Assembly (NCBI RefSeq): GCF_024609805.1 | Contig: NZ_JANFVR010000015.1 | Location: 1-34,181, forward strand | From: Tahibacter caeni | Lineage (GTDB): Bacteria > Pseudomonadota > Gammaproteobacteria > Xanthomonadales > Rhodanobacteraceae | Direction of reading: 5' to 3' | Length of the DNA: 34,181 nucleotides | In this document: one piece after another, positions 23,470 to 33,610 of the stretch | How positions within the stretch are numbered: the stretch's first letter is position 1 | How the letters are laid out: every line of letters starts with the position of its first letter | Position numbers and translations under genes: made by a program | Notes under the pieces: model-generated | What the model saw: the letters and a program-made list of their open reading frames with translations, nothing else | What the model was told of the DNA's origin: nothing | Databases searched by the model: none

Positions 23470-25338
23470 TCAGATGCTGACGGTCGGCGTGCCGAGACGT
23501 TCGATCTTGCGCATGGTCGCATCGGTCGCGGCGCGCTCGGCTTCGGTCATGTCCTTGCCGCCCTGGTCTTCGACCTGCATGACCGGCGGGAAGTCGGGAT
23601 CGTTCTCGATTCCGGGCCTGACCTCGACGATGCCCTGCCGGTCGAAGTGCTTGACCATGTTCACGAGCTGGTTCTGGTAGCCGACACCGAGGGTGCGGTC
23701 CCAGTCGGAGCGGTCGTTGAACGCGGCCAGGCGCTCCTCGCGCGACAGCTTGAGGTTCATGACGGTGCGGTAGTTCTCGGCGCTGAGCACCTGGTTCGGT
23801 ACGCGGGCGGGCCAGAACGTCGGCAGGTACGGATCGTAGTCGGGCTGGTAGCCCGAGCGGCAGCTGGCCGTGTCGGTCTGCCAGGGAACCGCCATCCAGC
23901 GCGTGATCGATCCGGGCGACTGGGCGTAGAGCGGGCCGTTGTAGGAAGTGGCCTCGGCCGGCGTCAACGTCGTGCCGTAGTCGGGCTCGGGATTGTCCTT
24001 CGCGCGATGGCGCCAGCGATACGGTTCGAGATACATCGTCGCGTGGCGCACGGGCCAGGTCATCTCGCAGCCCGGATGAAACGCGTCGGCGAGGCAGAAC
24101 TCCAGCGCCGCGCGGTCGAGCATCGCGGGCTGTTCGGCCAATGGCACGTCGTCGATGGCGCGCGGCGGCTTCGCGTCCGGATCGTAGTCGGCAATGAAGT
24201 CGCCGTTGGCCCAGCGGTCGAGCAGATAGAGCTGGGTCGTCGTCAGCGCGGTCATCGCGCGCGGGATCGGCGGCATCGGCACGTTCATCGCATCGCCGTA
24301 GACCCAGGGCCACGGCTTCAGCGACGCGTCCTGGTCGGCCGGATTGCGGAACGCGTTCGCGACGGTGCGGCGCAGTTCCTCGTAGGTCTTGCCGGGTTGC
24401 GACAGCTTGTGCAGGTAGGCCGGATCGAGCAGATGCTGCGGCATGCCGTAGCCGAAGCCCGCGGCGAATCCGGCGTTCATCCACTGCAGGTCGCAGAGCG
24501 CGCGGAAGATCGGCAGCAGATCCTGCTGGAACGACGGCCGCAGCGGCGCCGGCAGCTGCCCGGCCTGGATCGCCATGTCGGTCATCAGGGCGTACATCGT
24601 GCGCACGGACTTCTGCTGCGGACCGTAGTTCGGCGGCGCGACGACGACCCAGGCCGGCGCGACGCTCAGCTCGCGGCCGTCGAGCTTGACGCGCGCGGTC
24701 ACGGGACCGTCGCTCGTGTCGTCGTACCAGCCGTCGTTGTTCGCGAACGTGACCGGCGGCTTGCCGTCGAGCGAGGCCGATTTGCCATGGCCGCCGAACA
24801 CGAGCAGGCGGCCAAGCGCATCGGTGCGCAGCTCGCCGAGCGGCACGTCGACGCCCATGATCTCGCCGCCGTCGAAACGGTATTTCTTGCCCTGCATGTC
24901 GGGCTTGTCGATGCTGCGCGGCCCCGGCGTGATCGCGAGCTTGTGGCGCTCGGGCAGCGGCACCTTGGCGTTGCGCCGCGTCGACGGCGTCGCCGTCAGG
25001 GCTTCGGGAATGTCCAGCGCGAGTTCGAAGTTGTACCAGGCGGCCTTGTGGTTCGCGAGTTCGACAGTCCATTCGATCTCGACGCCGTCCTCCATGCACA
25101 GCTCGCGCACGACACGGCCGGAGGCGTCGTAGCCGTAGAGGCGGAACTGCGCGACCTCGCGCTTGAGCGCGCCGCTGCGGTCGCGGTAGTAGCCGGGCGG
25201 ACGGGGTTCGGGTTCGACGACCTGCGGACCGAGGTAGTAGCCGTCGTCCTTCCTGGAATTGCCGACGCGGGCGATGCCGATCGACGGATGGATCTTCGCG
25301 TAGGCAATGACTGCCTCGGGCTTTCTGCTACGACTCAT
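23470..25338 (-). CDS. lodA: LodA/GoxA-family quinoprotein amino-acid oxidase (CTQ-dependent)
   Basis: A 622-residue oxidase related to lysine-epsilon-oxidase LodA and glycine oxidase GoxA, which deaminate an amino acid and release hydrogen peroxide and ammonia. The opening KIHPSIGIARVGNS is diagnostic for the family. The cofactor is built from a Cys and a Trp of the protein: Cys424 in HPGCEMTWPVRHATMY and Trp486 in MAVPWQTDTASC fit these roles, 62 residues apart against 65 in LodA. There is no signal peptide; relatives are exported without one. The ATG at 25338 has GAGGGGG six bases upstream; an upstream extension to 25425 is unlikely. The substrate (lysine, glycine or another) cannot be decided. 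Peroxide made by such enzymes kills competitors in biofilms. Confidence 0.9.
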   Translation of the reverse strand: MSRSRKPEAVIAYAKIHPSIGIARVGNSRKDDGYYLGPQVVEPEPRPPGYYRDRSGALKREVAQFRLYGYDASGRVVRELCMEDGVEIEWTVELANHKAAWYNFELALDIPEALTATPSTRRNAKVPLPERHKLAITPGPRSIDKPDMQGKKYRFDGGEIMGVDVPLGELRTDALGRLLVFGGHGKSASLDGKPPVTFANNDGWYDDTSDGPVTARVKLDGRELSVAPAWVVVAPPNYGPQQKSVRTMYALMTDMAIQAGQLPAPLRPSFQQDLLPIFRALCDLQWMNAGFAAGFGYGMPQHLLDPAYLHKLSQPGKTYEELRRTVANAFRNPADQDASLKPWPWVYGDAMNVPMPPIPRAMTALTTTQLYLLDRWANGDFIADYDPDAKPPRAIDDVPLAEQPAMLDRAALEFCLADAFHPGCEMTWPVRHATMYLEPYRWRHRAKDNPEPDYGTTLTPAEATSYNGPLYAQSPGSITRWMAVPWQTDTASCRSGYQPDYDPYLPTFWPARVPNQVLSAENYRTVMNLKLSREERLAAFNDRSDWDRTLGVGYQNQLVNMVKHFDRQGIVEVRPGIENDPDFPPVMQVEDQGGKDMTEAERAATDATMRKIERLGTPTVSI

Positions 25339-25947
25339 GAGTTCCCCCTCGAATGAGTGTGCGATTTCCGCGCATCGGCGGATGGCGGGCTCGGCGACTC
25401 TGGCGCGATTTGCGGAATGCGTCAAGAAAAAATACAGATAGCTCTATTGTGACTTGTGTATCCCCTGCCGGAGGCAAGCGCCGTCGAGCGCGACCTGCCC
25501 GGCGCACGGCGCGGCGCGCGCCGGCGGGACGGATCCGCCGTCACCAACCCAAAAGCCATGCAACTCTCCAGTACCGAAGCGACATTCGGCAGGCGCGACG
25601 ATCAACGCCGTGATGCATTCCAGCGGTCGGCGCAGTGCGTGATGTTGCATGCAGGCGGCGGCAAGCAGGGAAGAACCGCAACGTCGAGGACTCGTCGCAG
25701 CGGCGAGTCCTCGACGCTCGGCTGCCGTTTCGCCTGCGGAACGCCGGCGTCAGGATGCGCGAGGAACAGTGCCGGCGGTCCGTTCGCCCGCCGTCCGGGA
25801 GGTCGACGCCGTCGCGCACTCGCCGCGGCCGCCTCGCGCGGTTCATGCGGCCTTGACGCGATCCGGCCTTCGCTGCGGCACAATCCGCAACCGCAGCATG
25901 AACGTTGCATGCTGCATCCCCGCTCACCACGAAGGCGCCGCCGCTCC
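25339..25947. other. Long gene-free region between lodA and the bicupin gene
   Basis: 609 bases between divergent genes. Near lodA is an AT-rich island (25419-25458, with a run of A) that stands out from the surrounding DNA and probably holds the lodAB promoter on the minus strand. A perfect hairpin lies at 25682-25716. Frames that cross the region are Arg/Ser-rich and carry no recognisable domain, although a long frame is fused in frame to the bicupin gene. Near 25853 TTGACG and at 25879 CACAAT could be promoter elements of the bicupin gene, but their 20-base spacing is long. Confidence 0.5.
25682..25716. repeat. Perfect 13-base-pair hairpin
   Basis: Arms CGTCGAGGACTCG (25682-25694) and CGAGTCCTCGACG (25704-25716) are exact complements; the nine bases between them can add three further pairs, leaving a CAG loop. 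There is no T-run on either side, so it is not a standard terminator. It could be a REP-type palindrome or a protein-binding site. Confidence 0.7.
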
Positions 25948-26967
25948 ATGCCGGACGAATCCCCTGCTCCCGTCATTCCCGTCGCCGCGGGCACGGTGCC
26001 CTGGGAAACCGCGTTCGAAGGCACGCGTTTCGGCGTGCGCTACCGCCATCTGAGCGCCGCGCTGCTCGGCGAAGGCTATCGCGTCGGCGTCGCGTTCGAG
26101 GAACTCGAACCGGGCCGGCAGAGTGCGCCGGCGCATTACCACGTGTTCGAGGAAGAACACCTGTATCTGCTCGACGGGCGATTGACCGTGCGTATCGGCG
26201 CGGAGCGCTACGCGATGGAGCCGGGCGGCTACGTCTGCTTTCCGGCCGGCCGCGCGGCCGGGCACTGCCTGATCAACGAAGGCGACGCGACCTGCCGCTA
26301 TCTGATCATCGGCGAGAACGACCCGGACGAGGTCGCCGTCTACACAGATTCCAACAAGGTGCTCGTGCGTTCGCTCGGACGCCGCGCATTGCTCGACCTG
26401 TCGGCGCGCCGCGACTACTGGCATGGCGAGAACACCGGCGCGGCGATCCCGCCCGATCCGCAGGAGCCGCTGCTGCCGGTGCCGGCACCGTCGTTTCCGC
26501 CGATCGCATCGGACACCGTCGAAGTGGAGGACACCGACGAAGGTCCGTCGTTCGGCGGACAGGCGCGGCATCTGACCTACGCGGCCGTCGGCGCCGACTA
26601 CCGCGTCGGCGTGCTGATCGAATCGCCCGCGCCGGGCAAGCGGCTGGCGCCGCGCCACTATCACCTGTTCGAGGAAGAGCACGCCTACGTGCTCGAGGGC
26701 GAGCTGACCCTGCTGCTCGGCGATGCGCGCCATCCGATGAAGGCCGGCGACTACGTCGCGTTTCCGGCCGGCCGCCCCGTGGCGCATTCGTTCCTCAACA
26801 GCGGCAACGGCCCGTGCCGCTATCTGATCATCGGCGAACGCAAGCCGCACGACGTCTGCGTCTATCCGGATTCGGGCAAGGTCGCGGTCAAGGCCCTGGG
26901 CCGCGGCCGCGACGTGCTCGATCTGTCGGCGACGCGCGGGTATTGGGACGGCGAGACAGCGTCATGA
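25948..26967 (+). CDS. Bicupin protein (two tandem cupin domains)
   Basis: A 339-residue protein made of two homologous halves. Half one (about 10-165) has the cupin metal motif HYHVFEEEHLYLLDG, YVCFPAGRAAGHCLIN and CRYLIIGENDPDEVAVYTDS; half two (about 190-335) has HYHLFEEEHAYVLEG, YVAFPAGRPVAHSFLN and CRYLIIGERKPHDVCVYPDS. Each half therefore keeps His-X-His, a Glu and a later His for binding one metal ion. A Pro-rich linker joins the halves. Cupins of this kind may be dioxygenases, isomerases or sugar-binding proteins, and the reaction is not evident. The ATG at 25948 is chosen as the last start before the fold; an ATG at 25909 adds an Arg-rich stretch. It is divergent from lodA. Confidence 0.8.
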   Translation: MPDESPAPVIPVAAGTVPWETAFEGTRFGVRYRHLSAALLGEGYRVGVAFEELEPGRQSAPAHYHVFEEEHLYLLDGRLTVRIGAERYAMEPGGYVCFPAGRAAGHCLINEGDATCRYLIIGENDPDEVAVYTDSNKVLVRSLGRRALLDLSARRDYWHGENTGAAIPPDPQEPLLPVPAPSFPPIASDTVEVEDTDEGPSFGGQARHLTYAAVGADYRVGVLIESPAPGKRLAPRHYHLFEEEHAYVLEGELTLLLGDARHPMKAGDYVAFPAGRPVAHSFLNSGNGPCRYLIIGERKPHDVCVYPDSGKVAVKALGRGRDVLDLSATRGYWDGETAS

Positions 26968-27068
26968 CAGGCAGAGTTTCCGCCGAGCAGCCCCGGCGGG
27001 CCGCGACGCATCAACACATACGTTTCATCGCCGGAGTTCTCTGTCGATGACTTGCGAGCCGCTGAAGC

Positions 27069-27428
27069 ATGAATGACAGTTCCAAGACTTCGATGTCCAC
27101 CGCCGCCACACTTACCTGCCCTGCCTGCGGTCAGCCCTGCCTCAGCATCTGGCGCAAGCTGCGCCTGGGGCCGGCACGCAGCGTCGCCTGCCCATCCTGC
27201 GGCAGCCGCCTTTCGGTACCCTGGCTGCCTTTCGCCGCGCTGATGCTATTCGCCCAGCCGGCATGCGCCATTCTCGCGCTGCTCGCCGTCGGGCCGCTGC
27301 TGCGCATCGTCGGGCCGGTCTCGATGATGACTGCCGCAATCGGGTTCTTGTTGCTGCCGATGTTTTTCCTGGTCCTGTTGTCCTGGATCTATCTGCGCTG
27401 GACGCCGCTGATCGTCAAACGGCCCTGA
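27069..27428 (+). CDS. Small zinc-ribbon membrane protein, unknown function
   Basis: A 119-residue protein. The N-terminal part has two Cys pairs, CPACGQPC (17-24) and CPSCGSRL (about 41-48), forming a zinc ribbon. Two membrane helices follow, about residues 53-75 and 80-108 (ALMLFAQPACAILALLAVGP and FLLLPMFFLVLLSWIYL). Such proteins are common in Lysobacterales and mostly uncharacterised. The start is not certain: MSTAATLT at 27093 is an alternative. It lies downstream of the bicupin gene and converges on cysA across a 126-base gap where I see no clear terminator. Confidence 0.72.
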   Translation: MNDSSKTSMSTAATLTCPACGQPCLSIWRKLRLGPARSVACPSCGSRLSVPWLPFAALMLFAQPACAILALLAVGPLLRIVGPVSMMTAAIGFLLLPMFFLVLLSWIYLRWTPLIVKRP

Positions 27429-27554
27429 CAAAGCTGAGCCACTCTTCATGACGCCGGCGAAAAATGTTCCGCTCCGGCAATCGACGAGCATCGGCCGCCG
27501 GAAGCAGGTTCAACCGATTCTCGAAGAACGTGTTCTCCCAGGGCCGCGGCCAAC

Positions 27555-28694
<1,140 letters not shown>

Positions 28695-28695
28695 G

Positions 28696-29571
28696 TCAAT
28701 GTCCGCGCGGCGCCCGGGCGGCGAGCTCCGAGCCGTAGCGCCATTCCAGGAAAGTCTTCAGGCAGAGCGTGACCAGCGCCAGCAGCGCGAGCAGCGAGGC
28801 GACGGCGAACGCGCCGGCGTAGTTGTAGTCGTTGTAGAGGATCTCGACGTGCAGCGGCAGCGTGTTCGTGAGCCCGCGGATGTGGCCCGACACGACCGAG
28901 ACCGCGCCGAACTCGCCCATCGCGCGCGCATTGCACAGCAGCACGCCGTAGAGCAGCGCCCAGCGGATGTTCGGCAAGGTCACGCGGAAGAAGATCTGCC
29001 AGCCGCTCGCGCCGAGCACGCGCGCGGCCTCCTCTTCGTCGCTGCCCTGGGCCTGCATCAGCGGAATCAGCTCGCGCGCGACGAACGGTAGGGTCACGAA
29101 GATCGTCGCGAGCACCAGGCCCGGCACGGCGAAGATCAGCTTGATGTCGTGGGCCTGCAGCCACGGACCGAACCAGCCCTGCGCGCCGAACAGCAGCACG
29201 TAGATCAGGCCCGACACCACCGGCGAGACCGAGAACGGCAGGTCGATCAAGGCGCCGAGCAGTGCCTTGCCGCGGAAGTCGAAATGCGTCATGGCCCAGG
29301 CCGCGGCGACGCCGAACACGGTGTTCAGCGGCACGGCGATCACGGCGACCAGCAGGGTCAGCTCGATCGCGGCGAGCGCTTCGGGATGCACGATCGCCGC
29401 GACGTAGGTACCGAGCCCCTTGCGTAGCGCCTCGACGAAGACTGCGGCCAGCGGCAGCAGCAGGAACAGCAGCAGGAAGCCCAGCGCGACGCCGATCAGC
29501 AGGCCGTGGACGAGACGGCGGCCGATCGGCCGGTGACGGCGCAGCGGCGCTGCGGAAACGACGGCGGCCAT
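28696..29571 (-). CDS. cysW: Sulfate ABC transporter permease CysW
   Basis: A 291-residue inner-membrane permease with about six helices. The start at 29571 ([13 protein letters not shown]) gives a short charged head before the first helix; the longer reading to 29673 is Cys/Ser-rich and unlikely. The EAA-loop for CysA contact reads [22 protein letters not shown], and [13 protein letters not shown] is typical of CysW. It lies one base after the cysT stop and one base before cysA. Confidence 0.94.
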   Translation of the reverse strand: MAAVVSAAPLRRHRPIGRRLVHGLLIGVALGFLLLFLLLPLAAVFVEALRKGLGTYVAAIVHPEALAAIELTLLVAVIAVPLNTVFGVAAAWAMTHFDFRGKALLGALIDLPFSVSPVVSGLIYVLLFGAQGWFGPWLQAHDIKLIFAVPGLVLATIFVTLPFVARELIPLMQAQGSDEEEAARVLGASGWQIFFRVTLPNIRWALLYGVLLCNARAMGEFGAVSVVSGHIRGLTNTLPLHVEILYNDYNYAGAFAVASLLALLALVTLCLKTFLEWRYGSELAARAPRGH

Positions 29572-29572
29572 C

Positions 29573-30391
29573 TCAGCGCTCCGCCCAGCGCCGGCTCCAG
29601 CGCTGCAGCAGGCTGATCGCGAGCAGCAGCAGGAACGACAGCACGAGCATGACGACGCCGACCGCGGCCGCATCGGCGTACTTGAATTGTTCGAGCTGCT
29701 TGACGATGACCAGCGGCAGGATCTCCGACTTCATCGGTATGTTGCCGGCGATGAAGATGACCGAACCGTATTCGCCGACCGCGCGAGCGAGCGCGAGCGC
29801 GAAACCGGTCAGCAGCGCCGGCAGCAGCAGTGGGAACAATACGCGCACGAAGGTCTGCAGACGGCTCGCGCCGAGCGAGGTCGCGGCTTCCTCGACGTCG
29901 CGGTCCAGCGCTTCGAGCACCGGCTGCAAGGTGCGCACGACGAAGGGAAAGCCGACGAAGATCATCGCGACGAGCACGCCCAGCGAGGTGAATGCGACCT
30001 TGATGCCGAACGGCGCGAGCCAGCTGCCGATCCAGCCGTTCGGCGCGTACAGCGCGGTCAGCGCGATGCCGGCGACCGCGGTCGGCAGGGCGAACGGCAG
30101 ATCGACGAGCGCGTCGACGAGACGCCGTCCCGGAAATGTGTAGCGCACCAGCACCCAGGCCACGAGCAGGCCGACGGCGGCGTTGATGACGGCCGACAGC
30201 AGCGCCGCGCCGAAGGACAGGCGCAGCGCCGCGAGCACCGGCGGCGCGCTGATCGTTTTCCAGAGGCCGGCCATGCCGATGCCCGAGGCCTTCACGGCCA
30301 GCGCCGCAAGCGGCAGGAACACGATCAGTCCAAGATAGGCCAGGGTGTAGCCCAGGCTCAGGCCGAATCCGGGCAGTACGCGCCTTGCCAT
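29573..30391 (-). CDS. cysT: Sulfate ABC transporter permease CysT (CysU)
   Basis: A 272-residue permease that pairs with CysW. It begins [20 protein letters not shown], the usual CysT opening, and has about six membrane helices. [20 protein letters not shown] and the EAA-loop [20 protein letters not shown] are family signatures, and [12 protein letters not shown] is the CysT form of the motif also seen in CysW. Its start lies three bases from the end of the binding-protein gene. Confidence 0.95.
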   Translation of the reverse strand: MARRVLPGFGLSLGYTLAYLGLIVFLPLAALAVKASGIGMAGLWKTISAPPVLAALRLSFGAALLSAVINAAVGLLVAWVLVRYTFPGRRLVDALVDLPFALPTAVAGIALTALYAPNGWIGSWLAPFGIKVAFTSLGVLVAMIFVGFPFVVRTLQPVLEALDRDVEEAATSLGASRLQTFVRVLFPLLLPALLTGFALALARAVGEYGSVIFIAGNIPMKSEILPLVIVKQLEQFKYADAAAVGVVMLVLSFLLLLAISLLQRWSRRWAER

Positions 30392-30394
30392 CGC

Positions 30395-31405
30395 TTACTT
30401 GCCGACGCCGAGCTGATCGAACACGCCGCCGTCGGCGAAATGCGTGGCCTGCGCCTGCTTCCAGCCGCCGAACTGCTCGGCGATCGTGAACGTCGCGACC
30501 TTCGGGAACGCCGCCGCGTACTTGGTCGCGGCCTTCTCGTCGTAGGGTCGGTAATAGTGCTTGCCGGCGATGTCCTGCGCCTCGGGTGTGTAGAGGAACT
30601 TCAGATAGGCTTCGGCGACCGCGCGCGAACCGCGTTTGTCGACGACCTTGTCGACGACGGCGACCGGCGGCTCGGCGAGGATCGAGATCGACGGCACGAC
30701 GATCTCGAACTGGTCCTGGCCGAGCTCCTGGCGCGCGAGCAGCGCTTCGTTCTCCCAGGCCAGCAATACGTCGCCGATGCCGCGCTGGACGAAGGTCGTG
30801 GTCGAACCGCGCGCGCCGGTGTCGAGCACGGGCACGTTCTTGAACAGCGCGGCGACGAACTCCTTGGCCTTCGCGTCGTTGCCGCCGGGCTGCTTCAGCG
30901 CATAGCCCCAGGCGGCCAGGTAGTTCCAGCGCGCGCCGCCCGAGGTCTTCGGGTTCGGCGTGATGACTTCCACGCCGGGCTTGATCAGATCGTTCCAGTC
31001 CTTGATGCCCTTGGGATTGCCCTTGCGCACGAGGAACACGATGGTCGAGGTGTACGGCGTGGCGTTGTGCGGCAGGCGCTGCTGCCAGTCCGGCTTGATC
31101 AGGCCCTTGTCGGCGATCGCGTCGATGTCGTAGGCCAGCGCGAGCGTGACGACGTCGGCTTCGAGGCCGTCGATGACCGAGCGCGCCTGCTTGCCGGAAC
31201 CGCCGTGCGAGGCGTTGACCGTGACGGTGTCGCCCTTGTCCTTCTTCCACTGCGCGGAAAACGCCGCGCTGACGTCCTTGTACAACTCGCGCGTCGGGTC
31301 GTAGGAGACGTTGAGCAGCGAAACGTCAGCCGCGTGGACGCCGGTGGCGGCTGCGGCCAGCCAGAGCAGGGAACCGAGCAGGGTGCGGCGTAGGGAGATC
31401 GACAT
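30395..31405 (-). CDS. sbp: Periplasmic sulfate-binding protein (Sbp/CysP family)
   Basis: A 336-residue periplasmic solute-binding protein. The signal peptide is clear ([18 protein letters not shown], cleaved after VHA). The mature protein opens with [20 protein letters not shown], and [32 protein letters not shown] and [20 protein letters not shown] are the conserved sulfate-site segments. Sbp and CysP cannot be told apart safely, so sulfate or thiosulfate is possible. It is the first gene of the transporter operon; its promoter should lie in 31406-31591, where CysB control is likely from what is known of the pathway, but I see no site I can name. Confidence 0.93.
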   Translation of the reverse strand: MSISLRRTLLGSLLWLAAAATGVHAADVSLLNVSYDPTRELYKDVSAAFSAQWKKDKGDTVTVNASHGGSGKQARSVIDGLEADVVTLALAYDIDAIADKGLIKPDWQQRLPHNATPYTSTIVFLVRKGNPKGIKDWNDLIKPGVEVITPNPKTSGGARWNYLAAWGYALKQPGGNDAKAKEFVAALFKNVPVLDTGARGSTTTFVQRGIGDVLLAWENEALLARQELGQDQFEIVVPSISILAEPPVAVVDKVVDKRGSRAVAEAYLKFLYTPEAQDIAGKHYYRPYDEKAATKYAAAFPKVATFTIAEQFGGWKQAQATHFADGGVFDQLGVGK

Positions 31406-31591
31406 GAGGACGTCCGGTGATCCTGGGAAGTTGGCGGCAGCCTAATGCTCAGCCGGTTAAGCCGGAATTGACGCGCCGTTATCACCTTATGCCATGAGTC
31501 CCGCGCAAGAAATGCTCCGGATCAAACCCCAGTAGCGAAACCGCTCCGTTGCAGCCTCCGCCGGCAGCCCGCCGCCGCAGGGGAATTCACC

Positions 31592-32233
31592 ATGAGCACG
31601 CTAGTCCTGTCCCGCGGATTCCAGTGGAAACGCAGCTCCGCGATCAGCGCCACCCTCGCCCTCCACGCCCTGGCCGCGCTCGCGGTACTGGCGCCGCCGG
31701 CCTATATCGCGGCGCAGAAGGCCGCCGATCCGCCGGTCCAGGCCATCACGGTCAAGCGCGAGGAACCGCCGCCGCCCCCGCCGCCGGTGCTGGAGGTCAA
31801 GCACAAGCCCAAGGCGCCGGTCGTGCGCACCGTCGCGCCGCCGCGGCCCGAGCCGGTGCGCGCCGATCCGGTCGTGACCGAGCAGACCGAAATGTCCTAT
31901 CCGGCCACCCCCGAGCCGGAATTGCCGGCGGAACCGGCCGGACCGGTCGAGACCGCGCCGAGCGCGCTCGGCTACAAGTCCATGAAGACCGTGCCGTATC
32001 CGCCGATCGCCAAGCGCCAGCGCATGGAAGGCACCGTCGTGCTGCGTGTGTTCGTGGGCATCGACGGCGTGCCGCAGCGCATCGAGATCGAGCGTTCGTC
32101 GGGTCACTCGGTGCTCGACCGCGCCGCGAAGGAAGCCGTGCTGGGCTGGCGCTTCGAACCCGGCACGCGCAACGGCCAGCCGTTCGCCGCCTACGGCCTC
32201 GTGCCGATCGCGTTCAAGCTGACCGAGCTCTGA
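31592..32233 (+). CDS. TonB-family energy transducer
   Basis: A 213-residue protein of the TonB family, which carries energy from the inner membrane to outer-membrane receptors. A single N-terminal helix (about 20-40, ISATLALHALAALAVLAPPA) anchors it. A Pro-rich spacer (EEPPPPPPP, then repeated Pro/Glu/Lys) spans the periplasm. The C-terminal domain contains YPPIAKRQRMEGTVVLRVFV, GVPQRIEIERSSGHSVLD and AVLGWRFEPGTRNGQP. AGGGGAA precedes the ATG. There is no exbB or exbD in the window, so it is probably one of several paralogues. It is divergent from sbp and is followed by a strong hairpin. Confidence 0.9.
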   Translation: MSTLVLSRGFQWKRSSAISATLALHALAALAVLAPPAYIAAQKAADPPVQAITVKREEPPPPPPPVLEVKHKPKAPVVRTVAPPRPEPVRADPVVTEQTEMSYPATPEPELPAEPAGPVETAPSALGYKSMKTVPYPPIAKRQRMEGTVVLRVFVGIDGVPQRIEIERSSGHSVLDRAAKEAVLGWRFEPGTRNGQPFAAYGLVPIAFKLTEL

Positions 32234-32244
32234 TCCTTTCGCCC

Positions 32245-32286
32245 GCAGGCGGCCGCCGCAGGGATGCGGCGCCGCCTGCATCTCTT
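32245..32286 (+). terminator. Hairpin terminator after the TonB-family gene
   Basis: GCAGGCGGC (32245-32253) pairs with GCCGCCTGC (32271-32279). Inside, GCCGCA pairs with TGCGGC around a GGGA loop, with a single bulged C. ATCTCTTCC follows, a weak pyrimidine-rich tract. A terminator is the likeliest role. Confidence 0.5.
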
Positions 32287-32364
32287 CCGCGGCTTGCGGT
32301 TGACGCGCGCGCCGCCTGACGCGAGCGCTTGAAAATCGGCCGCGGCGCCCCGGATCATGCGTCC

Positions 32365-33600
32365 ATGATCCGACTCCATACCTATGCCGCCCTGGCCGGC
32401 CTGCTCGCCGCCGGCAGTACGTCCGCCGCCACGGTGCTCGTGACCACGACCTCCGACATCGTCGCCAACGACGGCGTCTGCAGCCTGCGCGAGGCCGTCA
32501 CGGCAGCGAACACGAACCTGGCCTCGGGTGCGGCGGCCGGCGAATGCGGCGCCGGACTGCCGCCGCCGTTCGACCAGATCGATCTGCCGGCGGGCAGCTA
32601 CCGGCTGCAGCGCACCGGCGCCGTCGACGACAGCAACGCGGCCGGCGATCTGGACATCCGCCGCAGCGGACTGGCGCTCGTCGGCGCCGGCGCCGACCTC
32701 AGCGAAATCCGCGGCGACCGCAACGAGCGCGTGCTCGACGTCGGTGCCGGCCTGCCTCCGCCTGCGCCCGGCAGCGCGTCCGTGCGCATCGCCGGAGTGA
32801 CGATACGCAACGGCCAGGACAGCAGCGGCGGCGGCATCCGCAGCGCGATCGGCTGGCCGCTCGTCGTCGAGGCCAGCACGCTCGCGAACAATTCGGCCGG
32901 CTTCGGCGGCGGCATCGCCGCGAACGGTCCGCTGCTGCTGCGCACGAGCACCCTGCACGGCAATACCACGACCGATGCGGCCGGCCCGGGCGGCGGCGGC
33001 CTGTACTACGCCGGCTCGGCGACGGCCGAGCTGCGCAACGTCACGTTCAACGCGAACGAGAGCCTGACCGACGGCGGCGCCGCGCGGCTCGCGGGTCCGT
33101 CTCTGCTCAACAACGTGACCGCGTCGGGCAATACCAGCGATGCCGATTTCGACGACAGCGGCGACGGCGCGATCGCGGCGACGACCGTCGTCGATCTGGC
33201 CAACACCCTGCTCGCCGCGAACGTCGACTTCAGCCTCCTCGTCGGCGGAGCCGTCAGTCCCGACTGCAGCGGCGGCTCGGCGCAGTGGAGCTCGCGCGGC
33301 TACAACCTGATCGGCAACACCGGCGCGTCCTGCCCGATCACGGCGCAGACCGGCGACCAGTTCGGCACCGCCGTACAGCCGCTCAATCCGCGCCTGTTGC
33401 CGTTCGGGCCCAACGGCGGGACCACCGAAACGCAGATGCCGGCAGCGAACAGCCCGGCGGTCGATCGCGGCGGCAGCGGCGCCGCGGCCTGCGAAGCCGT
33501 CGACCAGCGCGGCGTCGCGCGACCGATCGGCGCGGCCTGCGACATCGGCGCGGTCGAATCCGACGACCGCATCTTCGCCGACGGTTTCCAGGCGCCCTGA
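32365..33600 (+). CDS. Secreted CSLREA-type parallel beta-helix protein
   Basis: A 411-residue exported protein. A signal peptide (LHTYAALAGLLAAGSTSA) is followed by the CSLREA hallmark DGVCSLREAVTAAN. The middle is a right-handed parallel beta-helix of Asn/Gly-rich turns (VTIRNGQDSSGGGIRS, ASTLANNSAGFGGGIAANG, STLHGNTT, VTFNANESLTDGGAARL), and DRGGSGAAACEAVDQRG and ACDIGAVE close it as in related polymorphic outer-membrane-type proteins. The C-terminus is DRIFADGFQAP, resembling short conserved tails on many exported proteins of Rhodanobacteraceae. Probably a surface or extracellular protein; function unknown. ATG at 32365 is preferred over an in-frame TTG at 32329. Confidence 0.82.
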   Translation: MIRLHTYAALAGLLAAGSTSAATVLVTTTSDIVANDGVCSLREAVTAANTNLASGAAAGECGAGLPPPFDQIDLPAGSYRLQRTGAVDDSNAAGDLDIRRSGLALVGAGADLSEIRGDRNERVLDVGAGLPPPAPGSASVRIAGVTIRNGQDSSGGGIRSAIGWPLVVEASTLANNSAGFGGGIAANGPLLLRTSTLHGNTTTDAAGPGGGGLYYAGSATAELRNVTFNANESLTDGGAARLAGPSLLNNVTASGNTSDADFDDSGDGAIAATTVVDLANTLLAANVDFSLLVGGAVSPDCSGGSAQWSSRGYNLIGNTGASCPITAQTGDQFGTAVQPLNPRLLPFGPNGGTTETQMPAANSPAVDRGGSGAAACEAVDQRGVARPIGAACDIGAVESDDRIFADGFQAP

Positions 33601-33610
33601 GGCCGCCGCT

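Noticed and set aside
25456-25947. In-frame extension of the bicupin gene upstream
   Set aside because: Arg/Ser-rich, contains the palindrome and no domain; the fold begins after 25948.
27513-27540. Short AGAAC/GTTCT dyad near the end of cysA
   Set aside because: Five-base arms are expected by chance and no gene starts nearby.
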